Both the position numbers and the translations under genes were made by a program. A DNA stretch of 64,000 nt, from contig NC_009445.1 in the NCBI RefSeq assembly GCF_000026145.1, positions 186,001-250,000 on the forward strand. The letters are read 5' to 3'. The DNA comes from Bradyrhizobium sp. ORS 278. Its GTDB lineage: Bacteria; Pseudomonadota; Alphaproteobacteria; Rhizobiales; Xanthobacteraceae. Below, one piece after another: positions 37,576-47,190 of the stretch. Within the stretch, counting starts at the first letter, position 1, and each line of letters starts with the position of its first letter. The notes beneath the pieces were generated by a model, which saw nothing but the letters and a program-made list of their open reading frames with translations, was not told the origin of the DNA and searched no databases.

Positions 37576-38088
37576 CTAGCTAGGCTCGGATGGGCGGCGA
37601 GGCAAGTCGGCGGGTTCGCAGGACATCAGCAGCGCCTGTCCATCGGGCGTGTCGACCAGGCGCTCGCGCCGGAATCCCGCCTTTTCATAGGCGCGGATGG
37701 CCCGGGCATTGGCCGGCGAGGGGTCGGTGACCACGCGCGGGACGCCGCGCTGAAACATCAGGTTACAAAAGGTCCGGATGACCAGGGGACCGTGACCCTG
37801 GCCGATCCGCTGCTGGCCAGCGATGAACAGGTCGATGCCGCGGGTCCCGTCCGGCTGCGGCAAGAAGCCGTCGTTCCATTGGGTGAGGGCGTAGCATTGC
37901 AGGTAACCGGCCGCGCCCTCGTTTATCAGCATGATGTACTGGTCCATGGCGTGTTCATCACGGTCGCCATCGATCAGAGCATATTGCTCGTCCGGATCGC
38001 CCCACCATTCGCGCACATGGGGCTGATGCAGCCAGTCACGGATCGCGGGCAGATCGTCCTCGGTCATCGCACGAAAGCCAACAACCAT
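37576..38088 (-). CDS. GNAT-family N-acetyltransferase
   Basis: A 170-residue acetyltransferase. N-terminal [26 protein letters not shown] and the [26 protein letters not shown] acetyl-CoA pocket (Q/RxxGxG/A region) resemble the AAC(6')-Ib/IacA-type branch, and [29 protein letters not shown] is the conserved motif B. Members with this pattern act on aminoglycosides or on siderophore intermediates, but substrate specificity cannot be deduced. It sits between hslU and the small membrane gene with only 5-13 bp spacers, so it is probably co-transcribed with hslVU. Confidence 0.88.
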   Translation of the reverse strand: MVVGFRAMTEDDLPAIRDWLHQPHVREWWGDPDEQYALIDGDRDEHAMDQYIMLINEGAAGYLQCYALTQWNDGFLPQPDGTRGIDLFIAGQQRIGQGHGPLVIRTFCNLMFQRGVPRVVTDPSPANARAIRAYEKAGFRRERLVDTPDGQALLMSCEPADLPRRPSEPS

Positions 38089-38101
38089 GACCGCCCTACC
38101 C

Positions 38102-38362
38102 TCACAGCAGCGGCGGTCCGGCCTGCCACTGCCGGATCGCTTCGGTCGGATAGATCAGCATCAGGATGTTGAGCGTGAGGTTGTCGCGAATGTGCAGGCC
38201 GACGCCGAGCTCGAACGCGATCGGGATCAGCGCGGTCAGCCAGACCGGCAGCCGGCCCATCGCGAACAGGATCGCGGCCTGCAGAGCCAGCAACGCAAGC
38301 ACCAGCCCGAGCCAAAGCCCGGACGAGCGGCGGGACGCGATGCTGATCCCGTCCGCGGCCAT
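38102..38362 (-). CDS. Small membrane protein of unknown function between hslV and the acetyltransferase
   Basis: An 86-residue protein with two to three hydrophobic helices (LWLGLVLALLALQAAILFAMG and LPVWLTALIPIAFELGVGLH, then LTLNILMLIYP). The start codon is 3 bp after the hslV stop and the end is 13 bp before the acetyltransferase start, which suggests a single operon. The end 'QWQAGPPLL' has no known motif. The frame is confined tightly between real genes, so I believe it is expressed, but its function is not known. Confidence 0.7.
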   Translation of the reverse strand: MAADGISIASRRSSGLWLGLVLALLALQAAILFAMGRLPVWLTALIPIAFELGVGLHIRDNLTLNILMLIYPTEAIRQWQAGPPLL

Positions 38363-38365
38363 CGT

Positions 38366-38926
38366 CTACTCGGCCGACAGCGCTTCGATGGTGATGTTGC
38401 GGTTGGTGTAGACGCAGATGTCCGCGGCGATGTCGAGCGACTTGCGCACGATACTCTCGGCGTCCTTGTCGGTGTCGATCAGCGCCCGCGCCGCCGCCAG
38501 CGCGTAATTGCCGCCCGAGCCGATCGCCATCACGCCCGCTTCCGGTTCCAGCACGTCGCCAGTGCCGGTCAGGACGAGCGAGACCTCCTTGTCGGCCACG
38601 ATCATCATCGCTTCCAGCCGGCGCAAATAGCGGTCGGTCCGCCAGTCCTTGGCGAGCTCGACGGCGGCCCGGGTCAATTGCCCCGGATACTGCTCCAGCT
38701 TGCTCTCCAGCCGCTCGAACAGGGTGAAAGCGTCGGCCGTGGCGCCGGCGAAGCCGCCGATGACGTCGCCCTTGCCGAGCTTGCGCACCTTGCGGGCGTT
38801 GGACTTGATCACGGTCTGGCCGATCGAGACCTGGCCGTCGCCGCCCACGACCACCCTGCCCCCCTTGCGGACGGTCAGGATCGTGGTGCCGTGCCAGACG
38901 GTGGGCTCTTGGGACAATGCGTGCAT
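38366..38926 (-). CDS. hslV: ATP-dependent protease peptidase subunit HslV
   Basis: The 186-residue N-terminal-threonine protease subunit. The conserved [21 protein letters not shown] block follows a 13-residue propeptide, which makes T14 the predicted catalytic residue after processing. [32 protein letters not shown] and the [16 protein letters not shown] segment are standard. It is first in a leftward group hslV - small membrane gene - GNAT - hslU, divergent from hisB (194-bp spacer). Confidence 0.96.
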   Translation of the reverse strand: MHALSQEPTVWHGTTILTVRKGGRVVVGGDGQVSIGQTVIKSNARKVRKLGKGDVIGGFAGATADAFTLFERLESKLEQYPGQLTRAAVELAKDWRTDRYLRRLEAMMIVADKEVSLVLTGTGDVLEPEAGVMAIGSGGNYALAAARALIDTDKDAESIVRKSLDIAADICVYTNRNITIEALSAE

Positions 38927-39120
38927 GGGAGGTCCTTGGTTGGTGCCCTCATTTAGGGCCTCGCGCCGGGGGATACAATTACCGGGTCCCTGCCCTGCCC
39001 CGGCGGGTCTTGAAATCCGCTCACCATGGCCCGAGATCAGGCACGATGCGCGTCATCCCGCAGTAGCTAAGGTGTCATCCGCCTGATAAAAGGGCCGCGT
39101 TTTCAAGGGAAAGCTGACCC

Positions 39121-39714
39121 ATGCGTAGCGCGGCCATCAAGCGCAAGACCAAAGAGACCGACATCGAGGTGTCCGTGAACCTCGACGGCACCGGCGTCGT
39201 CGAGATCGCGACCGGTATCGGCTTCTTCGATCACATGCTGGACCTGCTCGCCCGCCATTCCCGCATCGACATGACCGTCAAGGCGGTCGGCGACCTGCAT
39301 ATCGACTTCCACCACACCACCGAGGATGTCGGCATCGCGCTCGGCCAGGCTGTCAAGCAGGCGCTCGGCGACATGGCCGGCATCACCCGCTATGCCTCCA
39401 TCCACATGCCGATGGACGAGACCTTGACCCGCGTCGTCATCGACGTCTCGGGCCGGCCGATGCTGGTGTTCCGCACGGCCTTTTCGCGCGACAAGATCGG
39501 CGAGTTCGACACCGAGCTGGTGCGCGAATGGTTCAATGCGTTTGCGATGAACGCCGGCATCACCCTCCACGTCGAGACCTTGTACGGCGAGAACGCCCAT
39601 CACATCGCCGAATCCTGCTTCAAGGGTCTGGCGCGGGCGTTGCGCGCAGCGCTCGCGATCGATCCGCGCAACAAGGGTGAAGTGCCCTCCACCAAGGGTC
39701 AGCTCGGCGGCTGA
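39121..39714 (+). CDS. hisB: Imidazoleglycerol-phosphate dehydratase
   Basis: The 197-residue enzyme dehydrates imidazole glycerol phosphate in histidine synthesis. Mn-binding histidine and glutamate clusters are visible in [30 protein letters not shown], and [19 protein letters not shown]. The monofunctional form without a phosphatase domain is normal for alphaproteobacteria. It begins the group hisB-DUF2628-hisH-hisA-hisF-hisE-coaA. Confidence 0.97.
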   Translation: MRSAAIKRKTKETDIEVSVNLDGTGVVEIATGIGFFDHMLDLLARHSRIDMTVKAVGDLHIDFHHTTEDVGIALGQAVKQALGDMAGITRYASIHMPMDETLTRVVIDVSGRPMLVFRTAFSRDKIGEFDTELVREWFNAFAMNAGITLHVETLYGENAHHIAESCFKGLARALRAALAIDPRNKGEVPSTKGQLGG

Positions 39715-39754
39715 CCTCCCTCCTCCAAGCTCGTTCGTCAGAGGGATTTTCAAG

Positions 39755-40279
39755 ATGCCCGTCTATACGGTCCACGCGCCCCTCGCTGCTGGAGCCGATC
39801 TGCGTTCGACGGATCGCTTCGTCTTCATCCGCGACGGCTTCCATCTCTGGGCCGCCGTGCTCGGCGCCGTCTGGCTGGCCTGGCATCGGCTGTGGCTGGC
39901 GGTGATCGGCTATATCGCGCTGGTGATCGTGATCGACGTGGTCCTCGCCAAAGTCGGAGTCGCCGGCGGCGCGATCGCCACCGTCGATCTCCTGATCGCG
40001 ATCCTGCTCGGGCTGGAAGCTTCCAGCCTGAAGCGCTGGAGCTACTCGCGCGGCAATTGGCGCCAGCTCGATGTGGTCGTCGCCGACGATCTCGATGCCG
40101 CCGAGAGACGCTTCTTCGAGCGCTGGGCCGCGAGGCGCAGCGATCTCGGCACCGACAACCACACCGTCGATCGCGGCGCCGCGCCGCCGACGCGTGACAA
40201 TGGCAACGGCCAGCGGCCGCCGCCGCTACCCCATGCCAGCATCATTGGCTTGTTTCCTGAACCCGGAGGTGGACGATGA
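39755..40279 (+). CDS. DUF2628 membrane protein in the his group
   Basis: A 174-residue protein with [38 protein letters not shown] N terminus (residues 1-34), two or three hydrophobic helices at about 33-90, and a hydrophilic C-terminal tail; this matches DUF2628, a family of unknown function. The ATG at 39755 starts the conserved block; the frame upstream to 39677 overlaps the end of hisB. Its last four bases overlap hisH (ATGA), so it is translationally coupled to histidine genes. This position between hisB and hisH is usual in Rhizobiales, but no role in histidine synthesis is known. Confidence 0.85.
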   Translation: MPVYTVHAPLAAGADLRSTDRFVFIRDGFHLWAAVLGAVWLAWHRLWLAVIGYIALVIVIDVVLAKVGVAGGAIATVDLLIAILLGLEASSLKRWSYSRGNWRQLDVVVADDLDAAERRFFERWAARRSDLGTDNHTVDRGAAPPTRDNGNGQRPPPLPHASIIGLFPEPGGGR

Positions 40280-40926
40280 GCGTCGCAATCATCGATTACG
40301 GCTCCGGCAACCTGCATTCCGCCGCGAAAGCGTTCGAGCGCGCCGCGCGCGGCATGGAAGAGCCGCAGAAGGTCGTCGTGACCCGCGATCCCGATACGGT
40401 GTATCGCGCCGACCGCATCGTGCTGCCGGGCGTCGGCGCCTTCGCCGATTGCCGCCGCGGCCTCGATGCCGTCGACGGCATGCTCGAGGCGATGACCGAG
40501 GCCGTGCGCCACAAGGCGCGCCCGTTCTTCGGCATCTGCGTCGGCATGCAGCTGATGGCGACGCGCGGCAAGGAGCATGTCACGACCGACGGCTTCGACT
40601 GGGTCTCCGGCGACGTCGAGAAGATCACGCCCCGCGACGAGAGCCTGAAGATCCCGCACATGGGCTGGAATACGCTCGACGTATTGCAGGAACATCCGGT
40701 GCTGGAGAAGCTGCCGCTCGGGCCGAAGGGTCTGCACGCCTATTTCGTGCACTCCTATCATCTGAATGCCGTGAACGAGAACGATGTGCTGGCGCGCGCC
40801 GATTACGGCGGACCGATCACCGCCATCGTCGGCAAGGACACCGCCATCGGCACGCAATTCCATCCCGAGAAGAGCCAGCGGTTCGGTCTCGCCTTGATTT
40901 CCAACTTCCTGAAATGGAAGCCGTGA
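40276..40926 (+). CDS. hisH: Imidazole glycerol phosphate synthase, glutaminase subunit
   Basis: A 216-residue class I glutamine amidotransferase that supplies ammonia to HisF. The nucleophile is C88 in [11 protein letters not shown], and the His/Glu pair is in [34 protein letters not shown] is the typical N terminus. The partner hisF is two genes downstream. Confidence 0.96.
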   Translation: MSVAIIDYGSGNLHSAAKAFERAARGMEEPQKVVVTRDPDTVYRADRIVLPGVGAFADCRRGLDAVDGMLEAMTEAVRHKARPFFGICVGMQLMATRGKEHVTTDGFDWVSGDVEKITPRDESLKIPHMGWNTLDVLQEHPVLEKLPLGPKGLHAYFVHSYHLNAVNENDVLARADYGGPITAIVGKDTAIGTQFHPEKSQRFGLALISNFLKWKP

Positions 40927-40984
40927 GCGCCGTCGTCCTGTTCGCCCCGGGGCGGGCAGGGCGCGCTCTTGAGAGTCACCAGAT

Positions 40985-41719
40985 ATGATCCTGTTTCCCG
41001 CCATCGATCTGAAGAACGGCCAATGCGTGCGCCTGGAGCAGGGCGACATGGCGCGGGCCACGGTGTTCAACCTCGACCCCGCAGCCCAGGCCAAGAGCTT
41101 CGCCGATCAGGGCTTCGAATATCTCCACGTCGTCGACCTCGACGGCGCCTTCGCCGGCAAGCCGATGAACGCGCAGGCCGTCGAGGCGATGCTGAAAATC
41201 GTCAAGATGCCGGTGCAGCTCGGCGGCGGCATCCGCGATCTCAAGACCGTCGAGGCCTGGCTCGGCAAGGGCATCACCCGCGTCATCATCGGCACCGCCG
41301 CGGTGCGCGATCCCGAGCTGGTGAAGATGGCCGCGAAAGCCTTTCCCGGCCGCGTCGCCGTCGGCCTCGATGCGCGCGACGGCAAGGTCGCGGTCGAGGG
41401 CTGGGCGGAAACGTCAGAAGTGACAGCGCTCGATATTGCCAAACGTTTCGAGGACGCCGGCGTCGCGGCGATCATCTTCACCGACATCGCGCGCGACGGC
41501 TTGCTGAAGGGTTTAAATCTCGACGCCACAATCGCACTCGGTGACGCCATCTCGATCCCCGTCATCGCCTCCGGCGGTCTCGCCTCGATCGAAGACGTCA
41601 AGGCAATGCTGACGCCGCGGGCGAGGAAGCTCGAAGGCGCCATCGCCGGCCGCGCGCTCTATGACGGGCGGCTGGATCCGGCGGAAGCGCTGGCGCTGAT
41701 TCGCGCGATCAGCGGGTAG
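40985..41719 (+). CDS. hisA: ProFAR isomerase
   Basis: A 244-residue beta/alpha barrel that isomerises N'-ProFAR to PRFAR. Catalytic acid/base residues are D8 in [13 protein letters not shown] and D129 in VGLDARDG; phosphate loops QLGGGIRD and [11 protein letters not shown] are in place. It lies between hisH and hisF with a 58-bp spacer upstream. Confidence 0.96.
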   Translation: MILFPAIDLKNGQCVRLEQGDMARATVFNLDPAAQAKSFADQGFEYLHVVDLDGAFAGKPMNAQAVEAMLKIVKMPVQLGGGIRDLKTVEAWLGKGITRVIIGTAAVRDPELVKMAAKAFPGRVAVGLDARDGKVAVEGWAETSEVTALDIAKRFEDAGVAAIIFTDIARDGLLKGLNLDATIALGDAISIPVIASGGLASIEDVKAMLTPRARKLEGAIAGRALYDGRLDPAEALALIRAISG

Positions 41720-41730
41720 GGGAGAACAAT

Positions 41731-42507
41731 ATGTTCAAGGTCCGCGTCATTCCCTGCCTCGACGTCAAGGACGGCCGTGTCGTCAAGGGCGTCAACTTCG
41801 TCAATCTGCGCGACGCCGGCGATCCCGTCGAAGCCGCGATCGCCTATGACGCCGCCGGTGCCGACGAGCTCTGCTTTCTCGACATCACCGCCACCCATGA
41901 GAACCGCGGCATCATGCTCGACGTCGTCCGGCGTACCGCGGAGGCCTGCTTCATGCCGGTCACCGTCGGCGGCGGCGTGCGCACGATCGATGATATCAAG
42001 ACATTGCTGCGCTCCGGCGCCGACAAGGTCTCGATCAACTCGGCTGCGGTGAGCAGGCGCGAGTTCGTGAAGGAGGCGGCCGAGAAGTTCGGCGAGCAAT
42101 GCATCGTGGTCGCGATCGACGCCAAGTCGGTGCCGCGTCCGGGCGGCGGCTCGCGCTGGGAGATCTTCACTCATGGCGGCCGCAAATCGACGGGCATCGA
42201 TGCGATTGAATATGCCCAGGAGGTCGTCGCGCTCGGCGCCGGCGAGATCCTGCTGACCTCGATGGACCGCGATGGCACGCGGCAGGGCTTCGACCTGCCG
42301 CTGACCCGGGCGGTCGCCGACAGCGTCCCGGTGCCGGTGATCGCCTCCGGCGGCGTCGGCAATCTGGACCACCTGGTCGACGGCATCCAGCAGGGCAGGG
42401 CGACCGCCGTGCTGGCCGCCTCGATCTTCCATTTCGGGGAATTTACCATTCGGCAGGCCAAGGAGCACATGGTGCGGCAGGGCCTGCCGATGCGGCTCGA
42501 TCCCTGA
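41731..42507 (+). CDS. hisF: Imidazole glycerol phosphate synthase, cyclase subunit
   Basis: The 258-residue barrel makes imidazole glycerol phosphate and AICAR from PRFAR and ammonia. Catalytic D11 ([14 protein letters not shown]) and D130 (VVAIDAK) are at the standard positions, with [11 protein letters not shown] and [11 protein letters not shown] as phosphate loops. The start ATG is 11 bp after hisA, preceded by GGGGAGAAC. Confidence 0.97.
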   Translation: MFKVRVIPCLDVKDGRVVKGVNFVNLRDAGDPVEAAIAYDAAGADELCFLDITATHENRGIMLDVVRRTAEACFMPVTVGGGVRTIDDIKTLLRSGADKVSINSAAVSRREFVKEAAEKFGEQCIVVAIDAKSVPRPGGGSRWEIFTHGGRKSTGIDAIEYAQEVVALGAGEILLTSMDRDGTRQGFDLPLTRAVADSVPVPVIASGGVGNLDHLVDGIQQGRATAVLAASIFHFGEFTIRQAKEHMVRQGLPMRLDP

Positions 42508-42588
42508 CGACATTGCGCCGCAAAAATGTTAGATGAACGCGGGTCCGGCCGCCTTGGGAACGGACCTGCGTGTCCTGAGAACTGGCTG

Positions 42589-42912
42589 ATGTCCCGCTTC
42601 ACGCTTCACGATCTGGCTGCCATCATCGACGCGCGCGCCGCGGCGGGCGGCGAGTCGTCTTATACGCGCAAGCTGCTCGACAAGGGTCCGGCGCAGTGCG
42701 CCAAGAAAATGGGCGAGGAGGCGGTCGAGACGGTCATTGCCGCCGTCGGCACTGATCGCGAACATCTGATCTCCGAAAGCGCCGATCTGCTGTTTCATCT
42801 GTTGGTGGTGTTGAAGTCGCGCGACGTCCGGCTCGAAGAGGTCGAGGCGGCGCTCGGCAAGCGAACCGGACAATCGGGGCTGGAAGAAAAGGCGTCGCGC
42901 AAGACGGAGTAG
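42589..42912 (+). CDS. hisE: Phosphoribosyl-ATP pyrophosphatase
   Basis: A 107-residue alpha-helical MazG-fold enzyme of the second histidine step. The metal-binding helices are seen in [14 protein letters not shown] and [18 protein letters not shown]. The ATG at 42589 starts the family block [16 protein letters not shown]; an in-frame ATG at 42526 would add 21 unconserved residues. coaA follows after 33 bp. Confidence 0.95.
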   Translation: MSRFTLHDLAAIIDARAAAGGESSYTRKLLDKGPAQCAKKMGEEAVETVIAAVGTDREHLISESADLLFHLLVVLKSRDVRLEEVEAALGKRTGQSGLEEKASRKTE

Positions 42913-42945
42913 GGCGCGACGCCGGGGGAAACGAAGGGCAGCGTC

Positions 42946-43902
42946 ATGGATATGCGCACCACCGAACAACAATATAATCCGTACCGCGTCTTCACCCGCC
43001 AGCAATGGGCCGAGCTGCGCAACGACACGCCGATGACGCTCGAGCCCGGCGAGTTCTCCAAGCTGCGCTCGATGCACGACCGCCTCGATCTACAGGAGGT
43101 GGAGGAGATCTATCTGCCGCTGTCGCGACTGCTCTCCATGTATGTCGACGCGGCGCAGCGGCTGTACTACGCGCAGCGTCAGTTCCTCGGCATCCGCGAC
43201 CGCAAGATGCCCTACATCATCGGCGTCGCCGGCTCGGTCTCGGTCGGCAAGTCGACCACCGCACGCGTGCTGCAGGCGCTGCTGACCCGTTGGTCGCCGC
43301 GGCCGAAGGTCGACCTCATCACCACCGACGGTTTCCTGTATCCGAACGCGGTGCTGGAGCGGCAGGGCCTGATGCAAAAGAAGGGCTTTCCCGAGAGCTA
43401 TGATTTGCCGCGCCTGCTCGCCTTCCTCTCCGACATCAAGGCCGGCCGCCACCCGGTGCGCGCGCCGGTGTACTCGCATCTCAGCTACGACATCGTGCCC
43501 AACCAGTGGACCGAGATCGATCAGCCGGACATCCTCATCGTCGAGGGCGTCAACGTGCTGCAGACCGGACCGTTGCCGCGCGACGGCAAGGCGGTGCCGG
43601 TGGTATCCGACTTCTTCGACTTCTCGGTCTATATCGACGCCGAGGAAGCGGTGCTGCGCAGATGGTACGTCAAGCGCTTCCTGTCGCTGCGCGACACCGC
43701 GTTCCACGATCCCCGCTCCTACTTCAACCGTTACGCGCTGCTGTCGGACGAAGAGGCCACCGCCACCGCGATCGCGATCTGGGAGCGCACCAACCTCGCC
43801 AATCTCGAGGACAACATCCTGCCGACAAGGCCACGCGCCACCCTGATCCTGAAGAAGGGTGCCGACCACGAGATCGAAACGGTGGCGCTGCGGCGGCTGT
43901 GA
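42946..43902 (+). CDS. coaA: Pantothenate kinase, type I
   Basis: A 318-residue kinase catalysing the first, regulated step of CoA synthesis. The P-loop [12 protein letters not shown] is at 93-104. [14 protein letters not shown] at the N terminus, [39 protein letters not shown] and [11 protein letters not shown] are specific for the PanK-I (CoaA) family, which is feedback-inhibited by CoA. Association with hisE is conserved in Bradyrhizobium relatives. Confidence 0.96.
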   Translation: MDMRTTEQQYNPYRVFTRQQWAELRNDTPMTLEPGEFSKLRSMHDRLDLQEVEEIYLPLSRLLSMYVDAAQRLYYAQRQFLGIRDRKMPYIIGVAGSVSVGKSTTARVLQALLTRWSPRPKVDLITTDGFLYPNAVLERQGLMQKKGFPESYDLPRLLAFLSDIKAGRHPVRAPVYSHLSYDIVPNQWTEIDQPDILIVEGVNVLQTGPLPRDGKAVPVVSDFFDFSVYIDAEEAVLRRWYVKRFLSLRDTAFHDPRSYFNRYALLSDEEATATAIAIWERTNLANLEDNILPTRPRATLILKKGADHEIETVALRRL

Positions 43903-43994
43903 CTTGAAGCGACCAAGCGATTGCGGCATCAGCTAGAGCTGGCGTCTTGCTGTTTGATGTGATGACCCCGGTGCTAAGGCTTGCGCCGCTTCAA

Positions 43995-44171
43995 CCTCTC
44001 CCCGCCCTTTGCGGGGAGAGGTCGGATGGCGCAGCGATCCGGGGCATGGCACATACGCAGCCGGATCGTGGGTCTAACGGACGGGCAGAGCGGCTCTGCG
44101 CGGCAGAGTTGGCACCACCCGTGTGGCTGCCCCTCACCCCGACCCTCTCCCCGTGAAGAACGGGGAGAGGG
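43995..44171. repeat. Two C/G-rich hairpin repeats (family E) between coaA and the histidine kinase
   Basis: The 302-bp gap (43903-44204) has no gene. A hairpin CCTCTCCCCGC / GCGGGGAGAGG is at 43995-44021 and a second, CCCTCTCCCCG / CGGGGAGAGGG, at 44143-44171. They belong to the widespread 'CCCTCTCCCC' dispersed family that is also in the large palindrome at 54924-55084. The genes are convergent, so the hairpins may also act in transcript ends. Confidence 0.8.
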
Positions 44172-44204
44172 AGCGCAAACACGTTGCGTACTACAAACTC
44201 ATAA

Positions 44205-46469
44205 CTAAGCCGCCACCTGCCGTGCCGCCGCCAGATTGGCCAGCGCCTCGTCCAGCTTGTCGCGGTCGATCGGCTTGACCAGGAAGCCGTCCATACCGGC
44301 TTCAAAACAGGCGTAGCGGTCCTCGACCAGGGTGTTTGCGGTCAAGGCCAGGATCGGCGTCCGCCGGCCGGCCTCGGTCGCCTCCAGTGCGCGGATACGC
44401 TTGGCAGCGGCGATGCCGTCGAGGCGTGGCATCTGGACGTCCATCAGGATCAGGTCGTAGGGCGTGCCAGCCGAGCGCGCCGCGAGCCAGGAGTCGAGTG
44501 CGGCCTCGCCGTGGACGGCGATATCCGCATGATGGCCGAGCTTGGTCAGCAGCGAGCGCATTAAGAGCGCGTTGATGTCGTTGTCTTCGGCGACCAGGAT
44601 CGACAGGCCGCTGCCGGCTCGCGCTGCGATCGGCGGCGCGGCCATCGGGACAGACTCTTCGATCTCGGCCCCGGCAGGACCATCGCCATCGCCATCGCCA
44701 TCGCCATCGACATCGAAGCCGACGCGCGCGGCGAGCGACGCGGCGCGCAGTGGCTTGACCAGATAGCCGGTGAACGGCGCCACCGGCATCAGCTCGTGCC
44801 GGCTGACCGGCGTGACCAGCACGATCAGCCGCGTCGTATGCCGCCGCGCGGCCTCGCTGAGATGTCGCGCCCGCTCGCCGCCGACGGCATCATCGACCAG
44901 AACGGCATGCCACGTGCGCTCGGGCAGCAGCGCCTCCGCGACCCCGGTGTCGGTGACGAGACTCGTCTGCGCGCCCCAGTTCTGCAGACGGCGCTCGATC
45001 AGCTCCGCCTGCAGCCCGGCGGGCGCGATCAGCATGATCGATTGGCCCGCCAGATCGGGCCCGCGAAAGCTGTTCTGCTCGCCGCGCTCCAGCGCCGCGG
45101 GCAGCGGCACGCAGACCTCGAAGGTCGCGCCGGCGCCGGGCTCGCTCTGCAGGCTGATGCGGCCGCCCATGCGCTTGACGATGCGGTCGGAGATCGCGAG
45201 CCCAAGCCCGGTGCCGCCAAAACTTCGCGCGACGCTGTCGTCGGCCTGCTCGAACTCGCGGAAGATCCGCTCCTGCGCCTCGGCGGCGATGCCGATGCCG
45301 GTGTCGCGCACCTGAAAACTGATCTCGTTCGGCCAGATGCCGGGCTCGGCAATGACAGCGACGCCGCCCTTGGCCGTGAACTTGATGGCGTTGCCGGCGA
45401 GATTGAGCAGCACCTGGCGCAGGCGCGCGGCGTCGCCGGTCACCCAGGTCGGCAGCCGCTCGTCCATGTAGGCCGCGATTTCCAGCTGCTTGGCTTGCGC
45501 GCGCGGCGCGAGCAGCTCGGTGATCTCCTCGATTAGCGCGGCAAGCGAGAACGGCTGCGCCTCCAGCGCCAGCTTGCCGGCCTCGATCTTGGAATAATCG
45601 AGCAGCTCGTTGATCAGCGACATCAGCGCCTCGCCTGATGCGCGCACCGCCTTGGCGTAGGTCGTCTGCTCCGGCGTCAGCGGCGTCTCGAGCAGCAGCC
45701 CGCCCATGCCAAGGATTCCGTTCAGCGGCGTGCGGATCTCGTGGCTGGCCATCGCCAGGAAGCGCGACTTGGCCCGATTGGCCGCATTGGCCTGGTCGCG
45801 CGCATCCGCCAGCGCCCGCTCGGTCTCGGTGCGGTCGGTCACGTCGCGGCCGACACATTGCAGCACGGCCGGGTGGCCGGCATCGGAGCGCACCAGCGCC
45901 TCGCGCCAGGCGATCCAGCGCGGCCCGATCGCGCTCTCGATGCGCTGGTCGTGGACGCGCGTGCCGCTCGGCTCCAGGGCGCTGTCGCCCTGCTCGATCA
46001 GTGCGAAGGCGAATTTGCTGCCGACCAGGTTCTCGCGATCGAGGCCTGCCATCTGGCAATAGGCGTCGTTGACGAACACGATGGTGCCGTCCTGCTCACG
46101 CATGACGATGAGATCGCCCTGCTGCTCGAACAGATTGCGCGCGCGCTGCTCGGCTTCCTGCAGCTCCCAGTTCCGGTCCGCCAGCACCTCGTTGTGGAGC
46201 GCGATCTTGTGCAGCTTCTTATGGACGAAGCGCAGCCGCATGCTGAGCGTGGCGAGGCCGACGCAGGCCAGCGCGAACAGGAAGCTGGCGCCGATCGCGA
46301 AGGCATGCGGGTTGTAGCCGGAGTGCTCGGAGATGCTGGCCTTGATGAAGCCGTAGGCGCCGCCGAAACCGGCGGAGAAGATCATCAGCGAGCGCAGGAT
46401 GGTGAAGACGAGCTGATGACGGCGCATGAACCGGCGCAGATGCAACCTGATGCGAAGTCCCTGTCCCAT
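44205..46469 (-). CDS. Hybrid sensor histidine kinase with PAS, HATPase and two receiver domains
   Basis: A 754-residue membrane sensor. Two N-terminal hydrophobic helices (about 23-43 and 58-78) are followed by a PAS domain (about 113-215), a dimerisation domain with phospho-His243 in [10 protein letters not shown], and an ATPase domain with [10 protein letters not shown] (N box), DTGIGIA (G1) and [11 protein letters not shown] (G2). The first receiver-like domain (about 475-600) lacks the acidic pair at its first strand (IMLIAPAG) but keeps the VLVDD and VKPL strands. The second receiver is intact: [28 protein letters not shown]. The ATG at 46469 is chosen for the GGGAGGAACG upstream; the frame is open to 46610. 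A DG-rich linker between the receivers is encoded by a hexamer repeat. Confidence 0.92.
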   Translation of the reverse strand: MGQGLRIRLHLRRFMRRHQLVFTILRSLMIFSAGFGGAYGFIKASISEHSGYNPHAFAIGASFLFALACVGLATLSMRLRFVHKKLHKIALHNEVLADRNWELQEAEQRARNLFEQQGDLIVMREQDGTIVFVNDAYCQMAGLDRENLVGSKFAFALIEQGDSALEPSGTRVHDQRIESAIGPRWIAWREALVRSDAGHPAVLQCVGRDVTDRTETERALADARDQANAANRAKSRFLAMASHEIRTPLNGILGMGGLLLETPLTPEQTTYAKAVRASGEALMSLINELLDYSKIEAGKLALEAQPFSLAALIEEITELLAPRAQAKQLEIAAYMDERLPTWVTGDAARLRQVLLNLAGNAIKFTAKGGVAVIAEPGIWPNEISFQVRDTGIGIAAEAQERIFREFEQADDSVARSFGGTGLGLAISDRIVKRMGGRISLQSEPGAGATFEVCVPLPAALERGEQNSFRGPDLAGQSIMLIAPAGLQAELIERRLQNWGAQTSLVTDTGVAEALLPERTWHAVLVDDAVGGERARHLSEAARRHTTRLIVLVTPVSRHELMPVAPFTGYLVKPLRAASLAARVGFDVDGDGDGDGDGPAGAEIEESVPMAAPPIAARAGSGLSILVAEDNDINALLMRSLLTKLGHHADIAVHGEAALDSWLAARSAGTPYDLILMDVQMPRLDGIAAAKRIRALEATEAGRRTPILALTANTLVEDRYACFEAGMDGFLVKPIDRDKLDEALANLAAARQVAA
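44681..44716. repeat. Tandem hexanucleotide repeat (CATCGC)n in the kinase gene
   Basis: Four perfect CATCGC units followed by two CATCGA variants encode alternating Asp-Gly (DGDGDG...) in the linker between the receiver-like domains. Unit gain or loss would keep the frame. Confidence 0.85.
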
Positions 46470-46606
46470 CGTTCCTCCCCAGAGATTGCGATTCCCAATG
46501 TCCTGGCCGCCGCGCATCATGCCGCGCCGGGTCTTGCGGAGACTTTCAAAGCTCATGCAGGCGCGTCCTGGCGGTGCAGAGATGGTGAACCGGGCGTTAG
46601 CCCGGC

Positions 46607-47086
46607 TCACAGCACCGGATTGGCCGGCGATGTCGGGTGGTTCCGAGCCGCCACGAGCAATGCCGCGGCCTGCTCGGCGGTCACGCGGCTCGAGCGGACA
46701 TAGATGCGATAATCGGCGGGACCATCGGCCGCGTCGTCACGAATGAGATAGATCAGCGGCGCATCCGGATGTGGATCGGCCGCCGTTGCCACGACCTGCG
46801 TGGCCGAGGTCATGCCGCAGCCCCGATCCTCGTTGCCGGGCGCATCGTCGACCAGGACGAGATCCGCTGCATCGGGACTGTCGGTCAACGCGACCCGGAC
46901 CGTGGCCAGCGCCGGGTCCTCGGTGAAGTCGACATGAAGATCGGCATGATACGGCGCCTCACCAAGCGCGACGCCGTCAGCGCCGACGGCAATGCAGGGC
47001 TGCGGGGAGGGCGCCAGTTCGATTCTGGCAAAGACCGCGGCTGCGATCAGCGGCACGGCCGACACGAGGACCTTGAAACGCAACAT
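46607..47086 (-). CDS. Exported protein of unknown function
   Basis: A 159-residue protein with an N-terminal hydrophobic segment (FKVLVSAVPLIAAAVFARI) that looks like a signal peptide or anchor, then an acidic domain with LADLHVDFTEDPALATVRVALTDSPDAADLVLVDD-type sequence (about 45-85), cysteines at about 31 and 90, and a C-terminal VRSSRVTAEQAAALLVAARN. The ATG at 47086 was taken; a GTG at 47101 would add five residues. It lies upstream of the histidine kinase on the same strand (137-bp gap) and downstream of comM. I recognise no family; a periplasmic role near the kinase is speculation. Confidence 0.65.
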   Translation of the reverse strand: MLRFKVLVSAVPLIAAAVFARIELAPSPQPCIAVGADGVALGEAPYHADLHVDFTEDPALATVRVALTDSPDAADLVLVDDAPGNEDRGCGMTSATQVVATAADPHPDAPLIYLIRDDAADGPADYRIYVRSSRVTAEQAAALLVAARNHPTSPANPVL

Positions 47087-47190
47087 GACACGCACCGACA
47101 CGACAGGCCTGATGATGACAACGCGGCCTTATGGTTGTCGGAGCGTAAAGAGAAGTCGTTACCAGAGCGTTGAGGCGGACGGCATTGAGG

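Noticed and set aside
36314..37579. A 421-codon open frame antisense to hslU
   Set aside because: Composition is His/Arg/Leu-rich with no motif; hslU is complete on the other strand.
39101..39109. A CCCTTGAAA sequence (reverse strand) as a heat-shock sigma-32 promoter for hslV
   Set aside because: The -35-like part is good, but the nearest CCC-T-rich match to a -10 lies only about 6 bp away and the site is about 175 bp from hslV.
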